DNA of 43,663 bases from IMG/VR virus record IMGVR_UViG_3300022821_000036, positions 1-43,663 of that record; one strand, written 5' to 3'. A program made the translations under genes and the position numbers. The notes beneath the pieces were generated by a model that did not search any database, was not told the origin of the DNA, and saw only the letters and a program-made list of their open reading frames with translations. Shown piece after piece: positions 1-7,595 of the stretch. Source of the DNA: a virus. Numbering within the stretch: position 1 is the first letter of the stretch; each line of letters starts with the position of its first letter.

Positions 1-384
1 CACCTCTGTTCTACTTCCCACATCTCCTACCCTATCAGTATTGTCTGCATGAGCAGAATCGTAATATAAGTATACTTCTGTGTTTGCGTCTGCGTCTAAT
101 ACCCAATCACTTTTAGATACCCAAAGTACAGCAGTTTCGTTAGCATCATCCCACTTCTCTATTTCTACATAAAGCTCTGTTGTCCCATCAGTTTTCGTTA
201 CTGCTATCTTTAACCTATTCGCATCACTTGTAAGCTCGTCAAAAACAAAACTCACATCATTATTGCCAGTTCCTACTGAAGTTCCTAGGGTAAGTAATAA
301 AGGAAAGTGCGTTTGGTCAGCATCTATGTTTGTATTAGACGCTGTTACTTTAACTCTATGTGCGTATGTGCCAAGCCATGCCAT
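1..384 (-). CDS. DUF2341-like fibre protein, N-terminal part (cut by window start)
   Basis: The gene starts with ATG at 384, a few bases after the stop of the small membrane gene, and runs off the left end. It begins MAWLGTYAHRVKVTASN and continues with a beta-rich domain of the DUF2341 type found at the N-terminus of LamG surface and fibre proteins (motifs NETAVLWV and VYLYYDSAHADN). Bases 22-143 are identical to 43542-43663. Joined through that repeat, this part plus the right-end fragment gives exactly 436 codons. Bases 1-21 stay in frame but encode a different continuation (VGSRTEV instead of TNSVVAESVW). That could be a population variant at the assembly end or a second, paralogous fibre gene. 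The likely role is host or surface binding at the virion. Confidence 0.75.
   Translation of the reverse strand, partial: MAWLGTYAHRVKVTASNTNIDADQTHFPLLLTLGTSVGTGNNDVSFVFDELTSDANRLKIAVTKTDGTTELYVEIEKWDDANETAVLWVSKSDWVLDADANTEVYLYYDSAHADNTDRVGDVGSRTEV
22..143. repeat. 122-bp exact repeat, left copy (circular closure)
   Basis: This stretch is identical to 43542-43663. It lies inside the DUF2341 coding region. The likeliest meaning is the overlap of a circular, or circularly permuted, genome, because joining here restores one full gene and a continuous late operon. The 21 bases outside it (1-21) do not match the right end. Confidence 0.9.
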
Positions 385-385
385 G

Positions 386-484
386 TTATTTTAAGTAAAT
401 CAATACTAATAAAATTATCACTGCCAATCCCCATATACCAAATGGGATTAATTCTTTATGTAGTCCCTCTTTCCAGTGAATCAT
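386..484 (-). CDS. 32-residue single-span membrane protein
   Basis: This short gene begins MIHWKEGLHKELIPFG and continues with one hydrophobic helix (GLAVIILLVLIY, about residues 19-30). It fits tightly between the 214-residue gene upstream (stop at 487) and the DUF2341 fibre gene downstream (start at 384), which supports it being real. Function is unknown. A small membrane protein in a late operon could assist lysis or entry, but nothing here shows that. Confidence 0.55.
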   Translation of the reverse strand: MIHWKEGLHKELIPFGIWGLAVIILLVLIYLK

Positions 485-486
485 AT

Positions 487-1131
487 TTATTTATCGAATA
501 ATTTTATATTACCATTTGGCTCTATGATAACTGCTATCTTCTTTTTGTCTTGAGTTTCATATCCAAGCACAAACCTATTATAAAATGTAAATTCATCTAG
601 CATGTCTACAAATTCCTTGATCTCGTTGTTTGCGCTACCATGTGTTGACCCAATTCTTTTTCTTGTAAATAATATTAGCTTTTTATCGCTATTTATTTCA
701 TTGATGCAACACTCGGCTTTTACTTCTTGTGAAGCATATCCATTAAGAAAACTAAATAAGCCAGTATTCATATCAAGTTTTACTATAACCCTTTTTTCTT
801 CATTATCTGTGGGCCATACGAAATTTGATATATATGAAACTGACTTTACGTTTTCTAAATCTATGTGAGAGAAATTATGAATTGCTCCGTCGTCGAATTG
901 TTTCAAGGACTTACCATCCTTGTATTCTACTATCCATTCAAATTCTAGATTAGATAAGTTGAATTCTTTTAGGTATTTATTAAATGATTCCGGGATCATT
1001 ATCTCTCCGGTACTTTGTTTTCCTATTTTAACTCCAAGATCTATGAGCTGTTTTGTCGAATTTGAATAATCATACATCCCGTTTTGACGAGTTTGTAATA
1101 GTTTGTCTATGCTTGTATTTTGTATATCCAT
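487..1131 (-). CDS. Unknown late protein, 214 residues
   Basis: I do not recognise a family. The protein is soluble, mixed alpha/beta, with no signal peptide or membrane segment. It has aromatic and charged stretches (FEWIVEYKDGKSLKQF; FTFYNRFVLGYE) and ends NGNIKLFDK. It sits in the late operon between small virion proteins and the fibre genes, so an accessory virion or fibre-associated role is possible. A gap of about 90 bases separates it from the next gene upstream. That gap has one T-run and no convincing promoter. Confidence 0.7.
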   Translation of the reverse strand: MDIQNTSIDKLLQTRQNGMYDYSNSTKQLIDLGVKIGKQSTGEIMIPESFNKYLKEFNLSNLEFEWIVEYKDGKSLKQFDDGAIHNFSHIDLENVKSVSYISNFVWPTDNEEKRVIVKLDMNTGLFSFLNGYASQEVKAECCINEINSDKKLILFTRKRIGSTHGSANNEIKEFVDMLDEFTFYNRFVLGYETQDKKKIAVIIEPNGNIKLFDK

Positions 1132-1221
1132 ATAATTGAAATAATTAGATGGTTGAGAGTGGTATCTCTCTGGCTACATTGTATTGAAACCTAACCATTT
1201 TTTTTACCATTCTAATTTATG

Positions 1222-1725
1222 TTAGCTTTCGTCGTAGTTCATTGTGAACACTGCTAAGCTGGTATCGCCTGCGGCTGCGGCCGAGGTAGTTACTAATTGC
1301 AAAGGAATATAATCGGAATATCCTGATGCAACTAAACCACTTGCAAGCCCACCACGACATCTGATATTAGCTGTTCCTGGATCAGACGTTGGGATTGCTG
1401 ACACACATACTCCTGCGCCAGTTACTGGTGCTGTGTACGCGCTTGGTGTCGCTGGCGCCCACTGGATATCTAAACCTGTTGCTGGAGAGAAGTTGGTAGA
1501 ACGCCAGAACTGAACATTGTCAATCTGATTAAATGTTCCAGTAAATTTTGCTCTCAACCAAACTTCATAACTCTTGTCACCGGCAGTGATTGGGTTTGCA
1601 GAATAGTTTGCGGCGGTGGCATCATCTGCTCTTTTGAAGTTGAACAGATTACCTGAAATTCCTAAGTCGGAATTTGTACCTGCGCCAGAACCATATCTTT
1701 GCGCCCATGTAAATGTTGCGGCCAT
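1222..1725 (-). CDS. Predicted virion protein, 167 residues
   Basis: The protein is rich in Ala, Gly, Ser and Thr with beta-type composition (MAATFTWAQRYGSGAG; TSAAAAGDTSLAVFTMNYDES), typical of a phage decoration or tail-surface protein. Local GC content is higher than in neighbouring genes, as also seen for the capsid and the 108-residue virion protein. No enzyme motif is visible. The family is not recognised; the virion role comes from composition and position in the late operon. Confidence 0.65.
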   Translation of the reverse strand: MAATFTWAQRYGSGAGTNSDLGISGNLFNFKRADDATAANYSANPITAGDKSYEVWLRAKFTGTFNQIDNVQFWRSTNFSPATGLDIQWAPATPSAYTAPVTGAGVCVSAIPTSDPGTANIRCRGGLASGLVASGYSDYIPLQLVTTSAAAAGDTSLAVFTMNYDES

Positions 1726-1768
1726 GTTTTTTCCCCTTCGTTACAAATATGTTTTTAATCGACCTTTA

Positions 1769-2044
1769 TTAGTTTAACTCTAGATAGCACTTGCCATTCG
1801 TTCCTATCACCTTGACGTGCATTCCTTTATCAAATCTTATCCCTTCAAATTGGTGCTGGATTGACGTTCCAGACGCTCCAATCATTTCTATGACTACATC
1901 ACCCGAGGCATAGCCATCCCTAATGGTAACGGTACACGCTGAAACTGCTTTCAAACTCACGCTCTCGACCACCTGTGGTTGAGCTGATGTGAAAACCTGT
2001 TTGCCTACCGCTGCACTTACTGTGACTTCTTTTAATACACTCAT
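1769..2044 (-). CDS. Small beta-structured virion protein, 91 residues
   Basis: The sequence alternates beta-strand-like segments (VSLKAVSACTVTIRDG; VIEMIGASGTSIQHQF; MHVKVIGTNGKCYLELN), like small phage head-fibre or decoration proteins. Its start overlaps the TGA stop of the upstream glycosyltransferase as ATGA, so translation is probably coupled. No specific family was recognised. Confidence 0.6.
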   Translation of the reverse strand: MSVLKEVTVSAAVGKQVFTSAQPQVVESVSLKAVSACTVTIRDGYASGDVVIEMIGASGTSIQHQFEGIRFDKGMHVKVIGTNGKCYLELN

Positions 2045-3252
2045 TTTTTTATATTATTTAATCTTTCATAGCGCTGTATAATTTGCATATATGCGTCATG
2101 ATATAAATTAATGTTATCGGCAATCCATTTACTGGAGATCCAATTCTTATTTCTCCTTACGATGTCTTGCCTTTTTTTAGGATTTTCGACCAGATCCTTG
2201 ATATGATTATACCACTCATCAAAGCTTTTTGCTAACAATACATCGCACCCGTCATCTTTGGCCTCTGAGTAAGGAACAACGTCTGATGCAACTATAGGAT
2301 ATCCAATGGCTGAATATTCTCTCAACTTCAGGTCTGACTTACAGTTACCGAATGATTCATTTACTACTGGAGCTAAGGCAATATCCCATCCATGACTTGC
2401 TAATACAACTGGATAATTGTCAATAGACTCTCCCATCCATGTCACAGAATCTCCCTGATATCCACACTGTGGGCAATTATCATGAAATTCTTCTAATCCG
2501 TCAAATACTCCTTTTAGTTCGTGCTTAACCATTCCCATCGTCTCAAACTTTATTTTGCCTTTATATTCTCTAACAATTTTCTCAATTACTTTTGAAATCA
2601 TTTTAAGGTCATCAATGTGAGCGTTTCCTCCTGCCCATCCGATCCTAATATATCCATCGCTTTTTTTGGTTAGTTGTTGCTCCCAGTTACTTTCATTTAA
2701 GAAATTAGGAAGAACGTATATGTTTTTATTACGCGTGAATAGTTCTCTGGCTAATTGTGGAGTAGAAACAGTTACGGCTGACGCAGCTAAAACCTGTTTT
2801 GTAAATCTATGTATAAATAATGTTCCTGGGTTCCATGCACCATAACCGCCTTCATTGTTTGGTGATACTTTATAAAGAAAATCATCACACTCTACTACTA
2901 CTGGTTTCTTATTCTCTATTGCAAAATTCATTGCCTCAATCGATGCACTAGATCCAGTTTCTTGAAATACAACTAAATCAGCTTGAATTATGTGTTCTCT
3001 AGTTGTTGTCTTGAAATCCGTGATCGTGTTCATTAGTCCCATTGTTCTTAGAAATGAGGCTGGCTGTACGCATCTATAAAAACCGCAACCTCCTTTATCT
3101 CTAATTACAAATAATACTGTTTTTAACTCCTTATTGAATTCTATCTTTGTTGGATCTACTTCTGTGACATCTTTTTTCTGTGTTTGAACTTGTTCTGTTG
3201 GTCCATCTGCCCCAGCGAATTTTATTGTTTTCATTGGTTTTATTTCTGGCAT
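2041..3252 (-). CDS. Glycosyltransferase, GT4-like (403 residues)
   Basis: This is a glycosyltransferase with the two-domain GT-B layout. The N-terminal half begins its fold at about residue 45 with VLFVIRDKGGCGFYRCVQP, a pattern seen in phage and metagenomic GT4-type enzymes. The C-terminal half has RIGWAGGNAHIDDL (about residue 203) and a nucleotide-sugar-domain end (LREYSAIGYPIVASD, then DVLLAKSFDEWY). The first 40 residues are a charged extension. It is one of three transferases lying between the capsid and fibre genes, together with a methyltransferase-like gene, so it may sugar-modify a virion protein or host surface glycan. Donor and acceptor cannot be read from sequence. Its TGA stop overlaps the next start. 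Confidence 0.82.
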   Translation of the reverse strand: MPEIKPMKTIKFAGADGPTEQVQTQKKDVTEVDPTKIEFNKELKTVLFVIRDKGGCGFYRCVQPASFLRTMGLMNTITDFKTTTREHIIQADLVVFQETGSSASIEAMNFAIENKKPVVVECDDFLYKVSPNNEGGYGAWNPGTLFIHRFTKQVLAASAVTVSTPQLARELFTRNKNIYVLPNFLNESNWEQQLTKKSDGYIRIGWAGGNAHIDDLKMISKVIEKIVREYKGKIKFETMGMVKHELKGVFDGLEEFHDNCPQCGYQGDSVTWMGESIDNYPVVLASHGWDIALAPVVNESFGNCKSDLKLREYSAIGYPIVASDVVPYSEAKDDGCDVLLAKSFDEWYNHIKDLVENPKKRQDIVRRNKNWISSKWIADNINLYHDAYMQIIQRYERLNNIKK

Positions 3253-3254
3253 AG

Positions 3255-3719
3255 TTATTTTTTAGATTTTTTAGCAGATACTATTACTTCGTAATGCTCT
3301 TTTTTGAATTGAATCCCATCAAACCACGATCGTTGATCTTTCTCGGGGAATCCAGCGCTTCCTAGCAATGTAACTATATCTATCGAATTAAAATATGTCT
3401 TTCTTCTGAAGTCTCTATTAAACTCTTCGAGCGATAAATCTCCTCCAAGATACGCTCTATTTATATAATCGAAATCATGCTCGATTATATATAATTCTCC
3501 TTCTGGTTCTAGGATATCGAAGAAGTTTTTTATCATCGGTACAACTTCGTGTGGTTCTGCAAGACCTAGGATGTTAAAAGCATAGATTGTCTTAACCGAA
3601 GAAGCTCTCATATCTAATTTCTTGCGTGGATCCATAACTAGGTCTACTTCTGATCCAGGTTCGAACCACACAGATATTGCTTCTTCTACTTTTTTTACTG
3701 GTGTTATTTGTATTTTCAT
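3255..3719 (-). CDS. SAM-methyltransferase-like protein, shortened
   Basis: The 154-residue protein matches the second half of class I methyltransferases. It has a strand-helix-strand pattern around MRASSVKTIYAFNILGLAEP and then ILEPEGELYIIEHDFDY (about residues 88-104), which corresponds to the usual conclusion-of-cycle step LKPGG-hydrophobic strand. The glycine-rich SAM-binding motif I expected at the N-terminus is not visible, so it may be degenerate or non-catalytic. It lies between a glycosyltransferase and an amidase and is close-packed with both. Methylation of a sugar or virion component is an inference only. Confidence 0.6.
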   Translation of the reverse strand: MKIQITPVKKVEEAISVWFEPGSEVDLVMDPRKKLDMRASSVKTIYAFNILGLAEPHEVVPMIKNFFDILEPEGELYIIEHDFDYINRAYLGGDLSLEEFNRDFRRKTYFNSIDIVTLLGSAGFPEKDQRSWFDGIQFKKEHYEVIVSAKKSKK

Positions 3720-3721
3720 AT

Positions 3722-4225
3722 TTATGATTGGTTTCCTATATTATTAACGTAATTTTTGTATAGCCATACTGGCGTAATTACGTTGCTACAGAAATTATTT
3801 TTGTCAAAAAACTTATGATTATAATTGTCTTCTTGTCTTAGATTAAACCTTTCCATTAGGGCGTTGTACACCATAGCAGTGTTGTCTTTGATGGCTTGAT
3901 CGGTTGGTGGTTTGTCGAAATATCTCCCGACGATTTCTACTCCGATACTATTCTTATTTCCCTTTGGACCAGCGTGAGTTCCTTGCTTACCGATCGGCGT
4001 GAAGAGCCATATTCCATCTGGTGCAATAAAGATGTGTGGTCCTGACTTCCAACCCTTCGACTCGTATAAATTATAATAATGAAGCATTGATGCCGAACCA
4101 TCCCAGATCTTTATCGGGGACGAGGTGTGATGATAAACAACCTTGTCGATTCTGCGCTTCACCTTTAAGGTATTGATATAATCCCTGAACTGTTCTTGGT
4201 TCAATCTTTTGTTTAATATTTTCAT
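3722..4225 (-). CDS. N-acetylmuramoyl-L-alanine amidase (PGRP/Amidase_2 fold)
   Basis: This is a 167-residue peptidoglycan amidase, expected to cut between N-acetylmuramic acid and L-alanine. Family landmarks are VVYHHTSSP (zinc ligand at His32 or His33), GPHIFIAPDG (about 62-71), GTHAG (82-86) and NSIGVEIVG (92-100). The C-terminal ligand pair is probably His137 and Cys146 (NHKFFDKNNFCSN). There is no signal peptide or separate wall-binding domain. It sits among glycosyltransferases rather than next to the small membrane proteins at 35.8-37.6 kb, so it could be a virion-associated lysin for entry as well as a classical endolysin. Confidence 0.88.
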   Translation of the reverse strand: MKILNKRLNQEQFRDYINTLKVKRRIDKVVYHHTSSPIKIWDGSASMLHYYNLYESKGWKSGPHIFIAPDGIWLFTPIGKQGTHAGPKGNKNSIGVEIVGRYFDKPPTDQAIKDNTAMVYNALMERFNLRQEDNYNHKFFDKNNFCSNVITPVWLYKNYVNNIGNQS

Positions 4226-4226
4226 A

Positions 4227-4991
4227 TTAATTTTTGCCGTAAGTTTGGTTCTCTAAAGAAAAACCTTCTTCACGACCTGATAAAACATCGTTAAATTTTA
4301 TAAGTTTATTTCCGAAATCAGATTTGAAATCTTTCTTGATTGCCTTATCTCTCCTTTCCTTCCATTTCGCTGCATATTTTGGCCAGAAGTCTATATAATA
4401 ATCACATGTTTCTTGCCAATGCTTTACAGATAATCCTTTTCCAAAATGTTTGACAATTCCAGATACGATAATCATTGGTGCTGGAGGAAGGTCAACAACT
4501 CTCTGATCTGGCTTATCGTATTTAAGATAGGCTGAGTTTTTGAAGAAAAAAGGAATCGTTCTAAATTCTGGACCAACCCAATTTCTTTTATTATGATTTT
4601 CTTTTACATCCTCGGGCGTTATATATATATCATATAACTTGCATGCTATCGCATCTATTCCTTCCTCGAAGAAATAATTCCAGTCCCAGAAAAATAACCT
4701 TTCATCTGCGTCGAAATAAACAAACCAATCGCCTTCCTCTGCGTCTTGCTGTGCTCGTTCTAGTGCTCTTTGGCGATTAACCCATTCCATCTTTTCTCTG
4801 TCTGGATCCCAGAACTTAGTTATAAGAACGTCTTTTACTGCCGGATGAGCCTTGCATATTTCAACTGTCCTATCGTCAGAAGCATCATCGACTATATAAA
4901 TTCCTCCTGAACAATAAGAAGCCCAATGATCAAGAGTCTCCTTGATTATTTGTTGTTCATTCCTCACCTTGCAAATGCCAAAAATTTTCAT
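4227..4991 (-). CDS. Family 2 glycosyltransferase (GT-A fold)
   Basis: The 254-residue enzyme starts with the GT2 nucleotide-binding core: MKIFGICKVRNEQQIIKETL, then GGIYIVDDASDDRTVEI (about residues 29-45). It has a metal-binding DxD in VYFDADERLF (Asp94, Asp96). This is the arrangement of glycan-decorating GT2 enzymes that hold a sugar nucleotide with a divalent metal. Its start overlaps the upstream GT4 gene stop as ATGA. Together with its two GT neighbours it probably builds or caps a short glycan; the acceptor is unknown. Confidence 0.88.
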   Translation of the reverse strand: MKIFGICKVRNEQQIIKETLDHWASYCSGGIYIVDDASDDRTVEICKAHPAVKDVLITKFWDPDREKMEWVNRQRALERAQQDAEEGDWFVYFDADERLFFWDWNYFFEEGIDAIACKLYDIYITPEDVKENHNKRNWVGPEFRTIPFFFKNSAYLKYDKPDQRVVDLPPAPMIIVSGIVKHFGKGLSVKHWQETCDYYIDFWPKYAAKWKERRDKAIKKDFKSDFGNKLIKFNDVLSGREEGFSLENQTYGKN

Positions 4992-5980
4992 GATATTAAT
5001 CCTTCAGCAATTTTAATAAGTTCAGCTGCGGCTACCTTGACGTTATGATTTTCTTTCATAATTTTGTGCATAGCATCCACCGTCTTCTGGTTCCACGCTG
5101 CATCTATCTGAGCAATTATTTCTTGTGAAGAAGCAAGGTTATTGTTTGATTTCCATCCTCTGCCACTACAATTGGTTCTAACGAGGTTTTTATAGTTCTC
5201 TGGCGTAATTGCTCCTCCAGTACCCCAACGTCCATGAATGACCCCAATCTTGCCCATGCAGACGCCTTCTAAAACTGATCTACCCATGCCAAAAACTATG
5301 TCTGCATCTTTTATTACCTGATCTACTTCAAATGTTGGAGCGAAGTTAGCGCCAATGCCCATGAACTTTGCATCGTAGTGATCTGCAACTTCCTTAATGA
5401 TTTTATTTATATCATCATCGGCTCCCCAATAATTAGAATTAACGAGAATTGTTTTTGGTTTTTTTGGCAACTTGCCAACCTTCTTAAACCTATCCAGGTC
5501 GAAGAAATTCCTAAGTAACTTAGATTGAATTCCGTACACTTCCAATAAGAGATCCTGGACTTCTTCTGATACAGCAATATATTGATCTACCTTAAATTCT
5601 GTTACTGGATGTTCTGGAAACATTTCGCCAGTCTCTGGATGCTTGTGCATTATTCCATGAACTACTGCGATCATAGGAACGTCTGGAAACTTGCTATGAA
5701 GAAACTTCGTTATCTCGTGATGAGCACAAATTACAACGTCGAATGTTCCTTCTTTTTCTTCAAAAATAGGAGAGAATGGTTTTATTCCATTATTGTCTCC
5801 AGTCATATCCTTAACGCACTTGACTCCTAATCCTTCTAGCTTTGTGGCTACGAGTCCAAGATCTTGACTATAAGCAGTTACTTCATGCCCTAATTTAACT
5901 AATTCTGTGGCTAGGGTGAGCATCCACATTTCTGATCCTGCCAGCCAGTTAAATGTATTATTTCCTAATAGTATTTTCAT
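4988..5980 (-). CDS. Glycosyltransferase, GT4-like (330 residues)
   Basis: The N-terminal GT-B domain is recognisable from MKILLGNNTFNWLAGSEMW, followed by LATELVKLGHEVTAYSQ, the common GT4 opening. The second domain has PKTILVNSNYWGADDDINK and IKDADIVFGMGRSVLEGVCMG, where the acidic residue and following glycines correspond to the donor-binding helix. It is the first gene after the strong hairpin that follows the capsid genes, so its expression probably depends on read-through or a separate weak signal. Its TGA stop overlaps the GT2 start. Confidence 0.83.
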   Translation of the reverse strand: MKILLGNNTFNWLAGSEMWMLTLATELVKLGHEVTAYSQDLGLVATKLEGLGVKCVKDMTGDNNGIKPFSPIFEEKEGTFDVVICAHHEITKFLHSKFPDVPMIAVVHGIMHKHPETGEMFPEHPVTEFKVDQYIAVSEEVQDLLLEVYGIQSKLLRNFFDLDRFKKVGKLPKKPKTILVNSNYWGADDDINKIIKEVADHYDAKFMGIGANFAPTFEVDQVIKDADIVFGMGRSVLEGVCMGKIGVIHGRWGTGGAITPENYKNLVRTNCSGRGWKSNNNLASSQEIIAQIDAAWNQKTVDAMHKIMKENHNVKVAAAELIKIAEGLIS

Positions 5981-5995
5981 AATTTTAATATAACA

Positions 5996-6028
5996 AGGGG
6001 AGCGTTCACCATAAGTGTTCGCTCCCCT
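5996..6028 (-). terminator. Strong hairpin after capsid genes (attenuating terminator)
   Basis: GGGGAGCG at 5997-6004 pairs with CGCTCCCC at 6020-6027, with an outer A-T pair and an inner CAC/GTG pair. On the minus strand the stem is followed by TTGTTATATT, an imperfect T-rich tail. It lies just after the 108-residue virion gene and before the glycosyltransferases, so it probably limits capsid-level transcription from entering them, or stabilises the capsid mRNA end. Confidence 0.7.
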
Positions 6029-6050
6029 GCTTGGTTGTAGTTTAGGTTAT

Positions 6051-6377
6051 CTAGAGCAAAAGAAACGCTTTGTACTTGATGCCATCTAGGTTGCCAACGA
6101 CGTAGAAGGCGGCTGATGTTGCGGCCGACGCGGCGGCTTGTGCAACTACTCCGGCTGAGATAGTACATACTGTTTCTGCTGCTGTTAGCAATGGCGCAAC
6201 GATTACCATTGATGGAATAGCTCCGAGTTGATGGGCTACGGCATAAGTCACTTCGCCTGATATACAGGTCCCTGAAATAGCCTGGCCTTTCAACTCATTG
6301 AGACGTAACTTAATTCCACTTGTCCCGTCGAAACCGGGAAGATAACCTGATACTGAATCTCCTCGTGATAGGGCCAT
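6051..6377 (-). CDS. Small virion protein after major capsid, 108 residues
   Basis: The protein is Ala/Gly/Val-rich and beta-type (MALSRGDSVSGYLPGFDGTSG; AVAHQLGAIPSMVIVAPLL; AFYVVGNLDGIKYKAFLLL) and directly follows the major capsid gene in the same transcript. In many phages this place holds a head-decoration or head-tail protein. No enzyme motif is seen. It lies inside the transcription island bounded by the promoter at 8357-8385 and the hairpin at 5996-6028, implying high expression with the capsid. Confidence 0.7.
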   Translation of the reverse strand: MALSRGDSVSGYLPGFDGTSGIKLRLNELKGQAISGTCISGEVTYAVAHQLGAIPSMVIVAPLLTAAETVCTISAGVVAQAAASAATSAAFYVVGNLDGIKYKAFLLL

Positions 6378-6410
6378 ATATTTAGTATCTAGTTAGTTAA
6401 TGAATTAAGC

Positions 6411-7574
6411 CTAGCCTTTCAAATTCCAATGGATGGCGTGAGCCTTTGCTGCTTGTAGAACCTCCATCGTGTATTCTCCTACGACTTGCCATTTTTCGGC
6501 ATCGCCAGTTTTTGCAAGTTTCTCTAGGAAGAATGGGCGACCTTGTAATGGTTTAATCCTGATTCTACTTGAATCAACAACGATAGCGATATCGCTTGGA
6601 ATCCATCGGTCGACTACGACTCTAAGATTTACTCCTAGATCTGAAACAAATTCTTCAACTGTGAATCCAGCCCTTCGGCTATCAAGAGTTGATCTGCGAT
6701 ATTCCTTATCGAAGGCTGATATCTTTTGTTTCTGTGCCCCACCGACTAATATGAGGTTTGGTTCGCCACCATCGTCCCATACTTGCTTAATCATTGCGTT
6801 CAAAACGCTTGGAGTAAGTGTTTCTGAAGTTGATGTGGTGTTTCCACTTGAGGCATGTTTGACGTAGTCAATAATGCCACCCATGGTTCCGTAAACTGTA
6901 TCTGAGTGATCAGATGCGGCACGAATACCCATGATAACGGTTCTATCTAATTCTCTAATAAGTTCGCGTAATCTCTTATCAATTTGATAAGAATCTTCGG
7001 CTGCAATACCATTATGTTCAATGGCAAGAGCTGTGCCGGTTAGGTTGACGCCTTTTGAGAAGATCTGAGTATAGTTGTAAGATCTTGTTCTAGCGACTGA
7101 CTCATCTTTTGGTCCAGTCATTCCCTCTGGGCGAGGGTTAGACACAATATCGTATATTGCAGATGCGGCATGCGTATCGGCTGAAGTTCCACCATATCCA
7201 CGAGTGACTGTGGCAGATACTCCACTAATTGCAGTTACCTGCAATACTTCTTGTTTTCCTGAGAGCTGATCTCTGAGCAACGTTCCGGCGGTGACGCGAC
7301 CGGCATGAGTTGTGCTTGTTAGACACAATGCAGAGCCAGTAGCTGATACAGCGGATTCCAAAATCCTTCCTGCTGTAACAGTGACGGGGTTGAGTTCGTC
7401 TTCGTCCCACTGATGTTTAGTTTGTGACACTGGCTTGCCATCACTAGAAAATCCTAATACCGAAAGCATATTAGCATCGTCAAGTAAAATAGCATCAACC
7501 ATTGGTTCCAAACTAAGCATAAGAGTTGCACTTTGATCGTAAGATGTTGTTTGTCCTGGTGCTTGTAGGGCCAT
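6411..7574 (-). CDS. Major capsid protein, SU10/DUF5309-like
   Basis: The 387-residue protein shows the layout of the SU10-type HK97-fold capsid family. It has an early inserted beta domain with TVTRGYGGTSADTHAASAIYDI (part of about residues 100-150), then EGMTGPKDESVARTRSYNYTQIF, a long helix region with RELIRELDRTVIMG, a P-domain-like stretch DSRRAGFTVEEFVSDLG, and the ending VGEYTMEVLQAAKAHAIHW. It follows the scaffold gene immediately and precedes a small virion gene, the usual head order. It should assemble the icosahedral shell. I see no evidence of a cleaved propeptide. Confidence 0.92.
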   Translation of the reverse strand: MALQAPGQTTSYDQSATLMLSLEPMVDAILLDDANMLSVLGFSSDGKPVSQTKHQWDEDELNPVTVTAGRILESAVSATGSALCLTSTTHAGRVTAGTLLRDQLSGKQEVLQVTAISGVSATVTRGYGGTSADTHAASAIYDIVSNPRPEGMTGPKDESVARTRSYNYTQIFSKGVNLTGTALAIEHNGIAAEDSYQIDKRLRELIRELDRTVIMGIRAASDHSDTVYGTMGGIIDYVKHASSGNTTSTSETLTPSVLNAMIKQVWDDGGEPNLILVGGAQKQKISAFDKEYRRSTLDSRRAGFTVEEFVSDLGVNLRVVVDRWIPSDIAIVVDSSRIRIKPLQGRPFFLEKLAKTGDAEKWQVVGEYTMEVLQAAKAHAIHWNLKG

Positions 7575-7595
7575 GTAGGTAATATAAATTAAATT

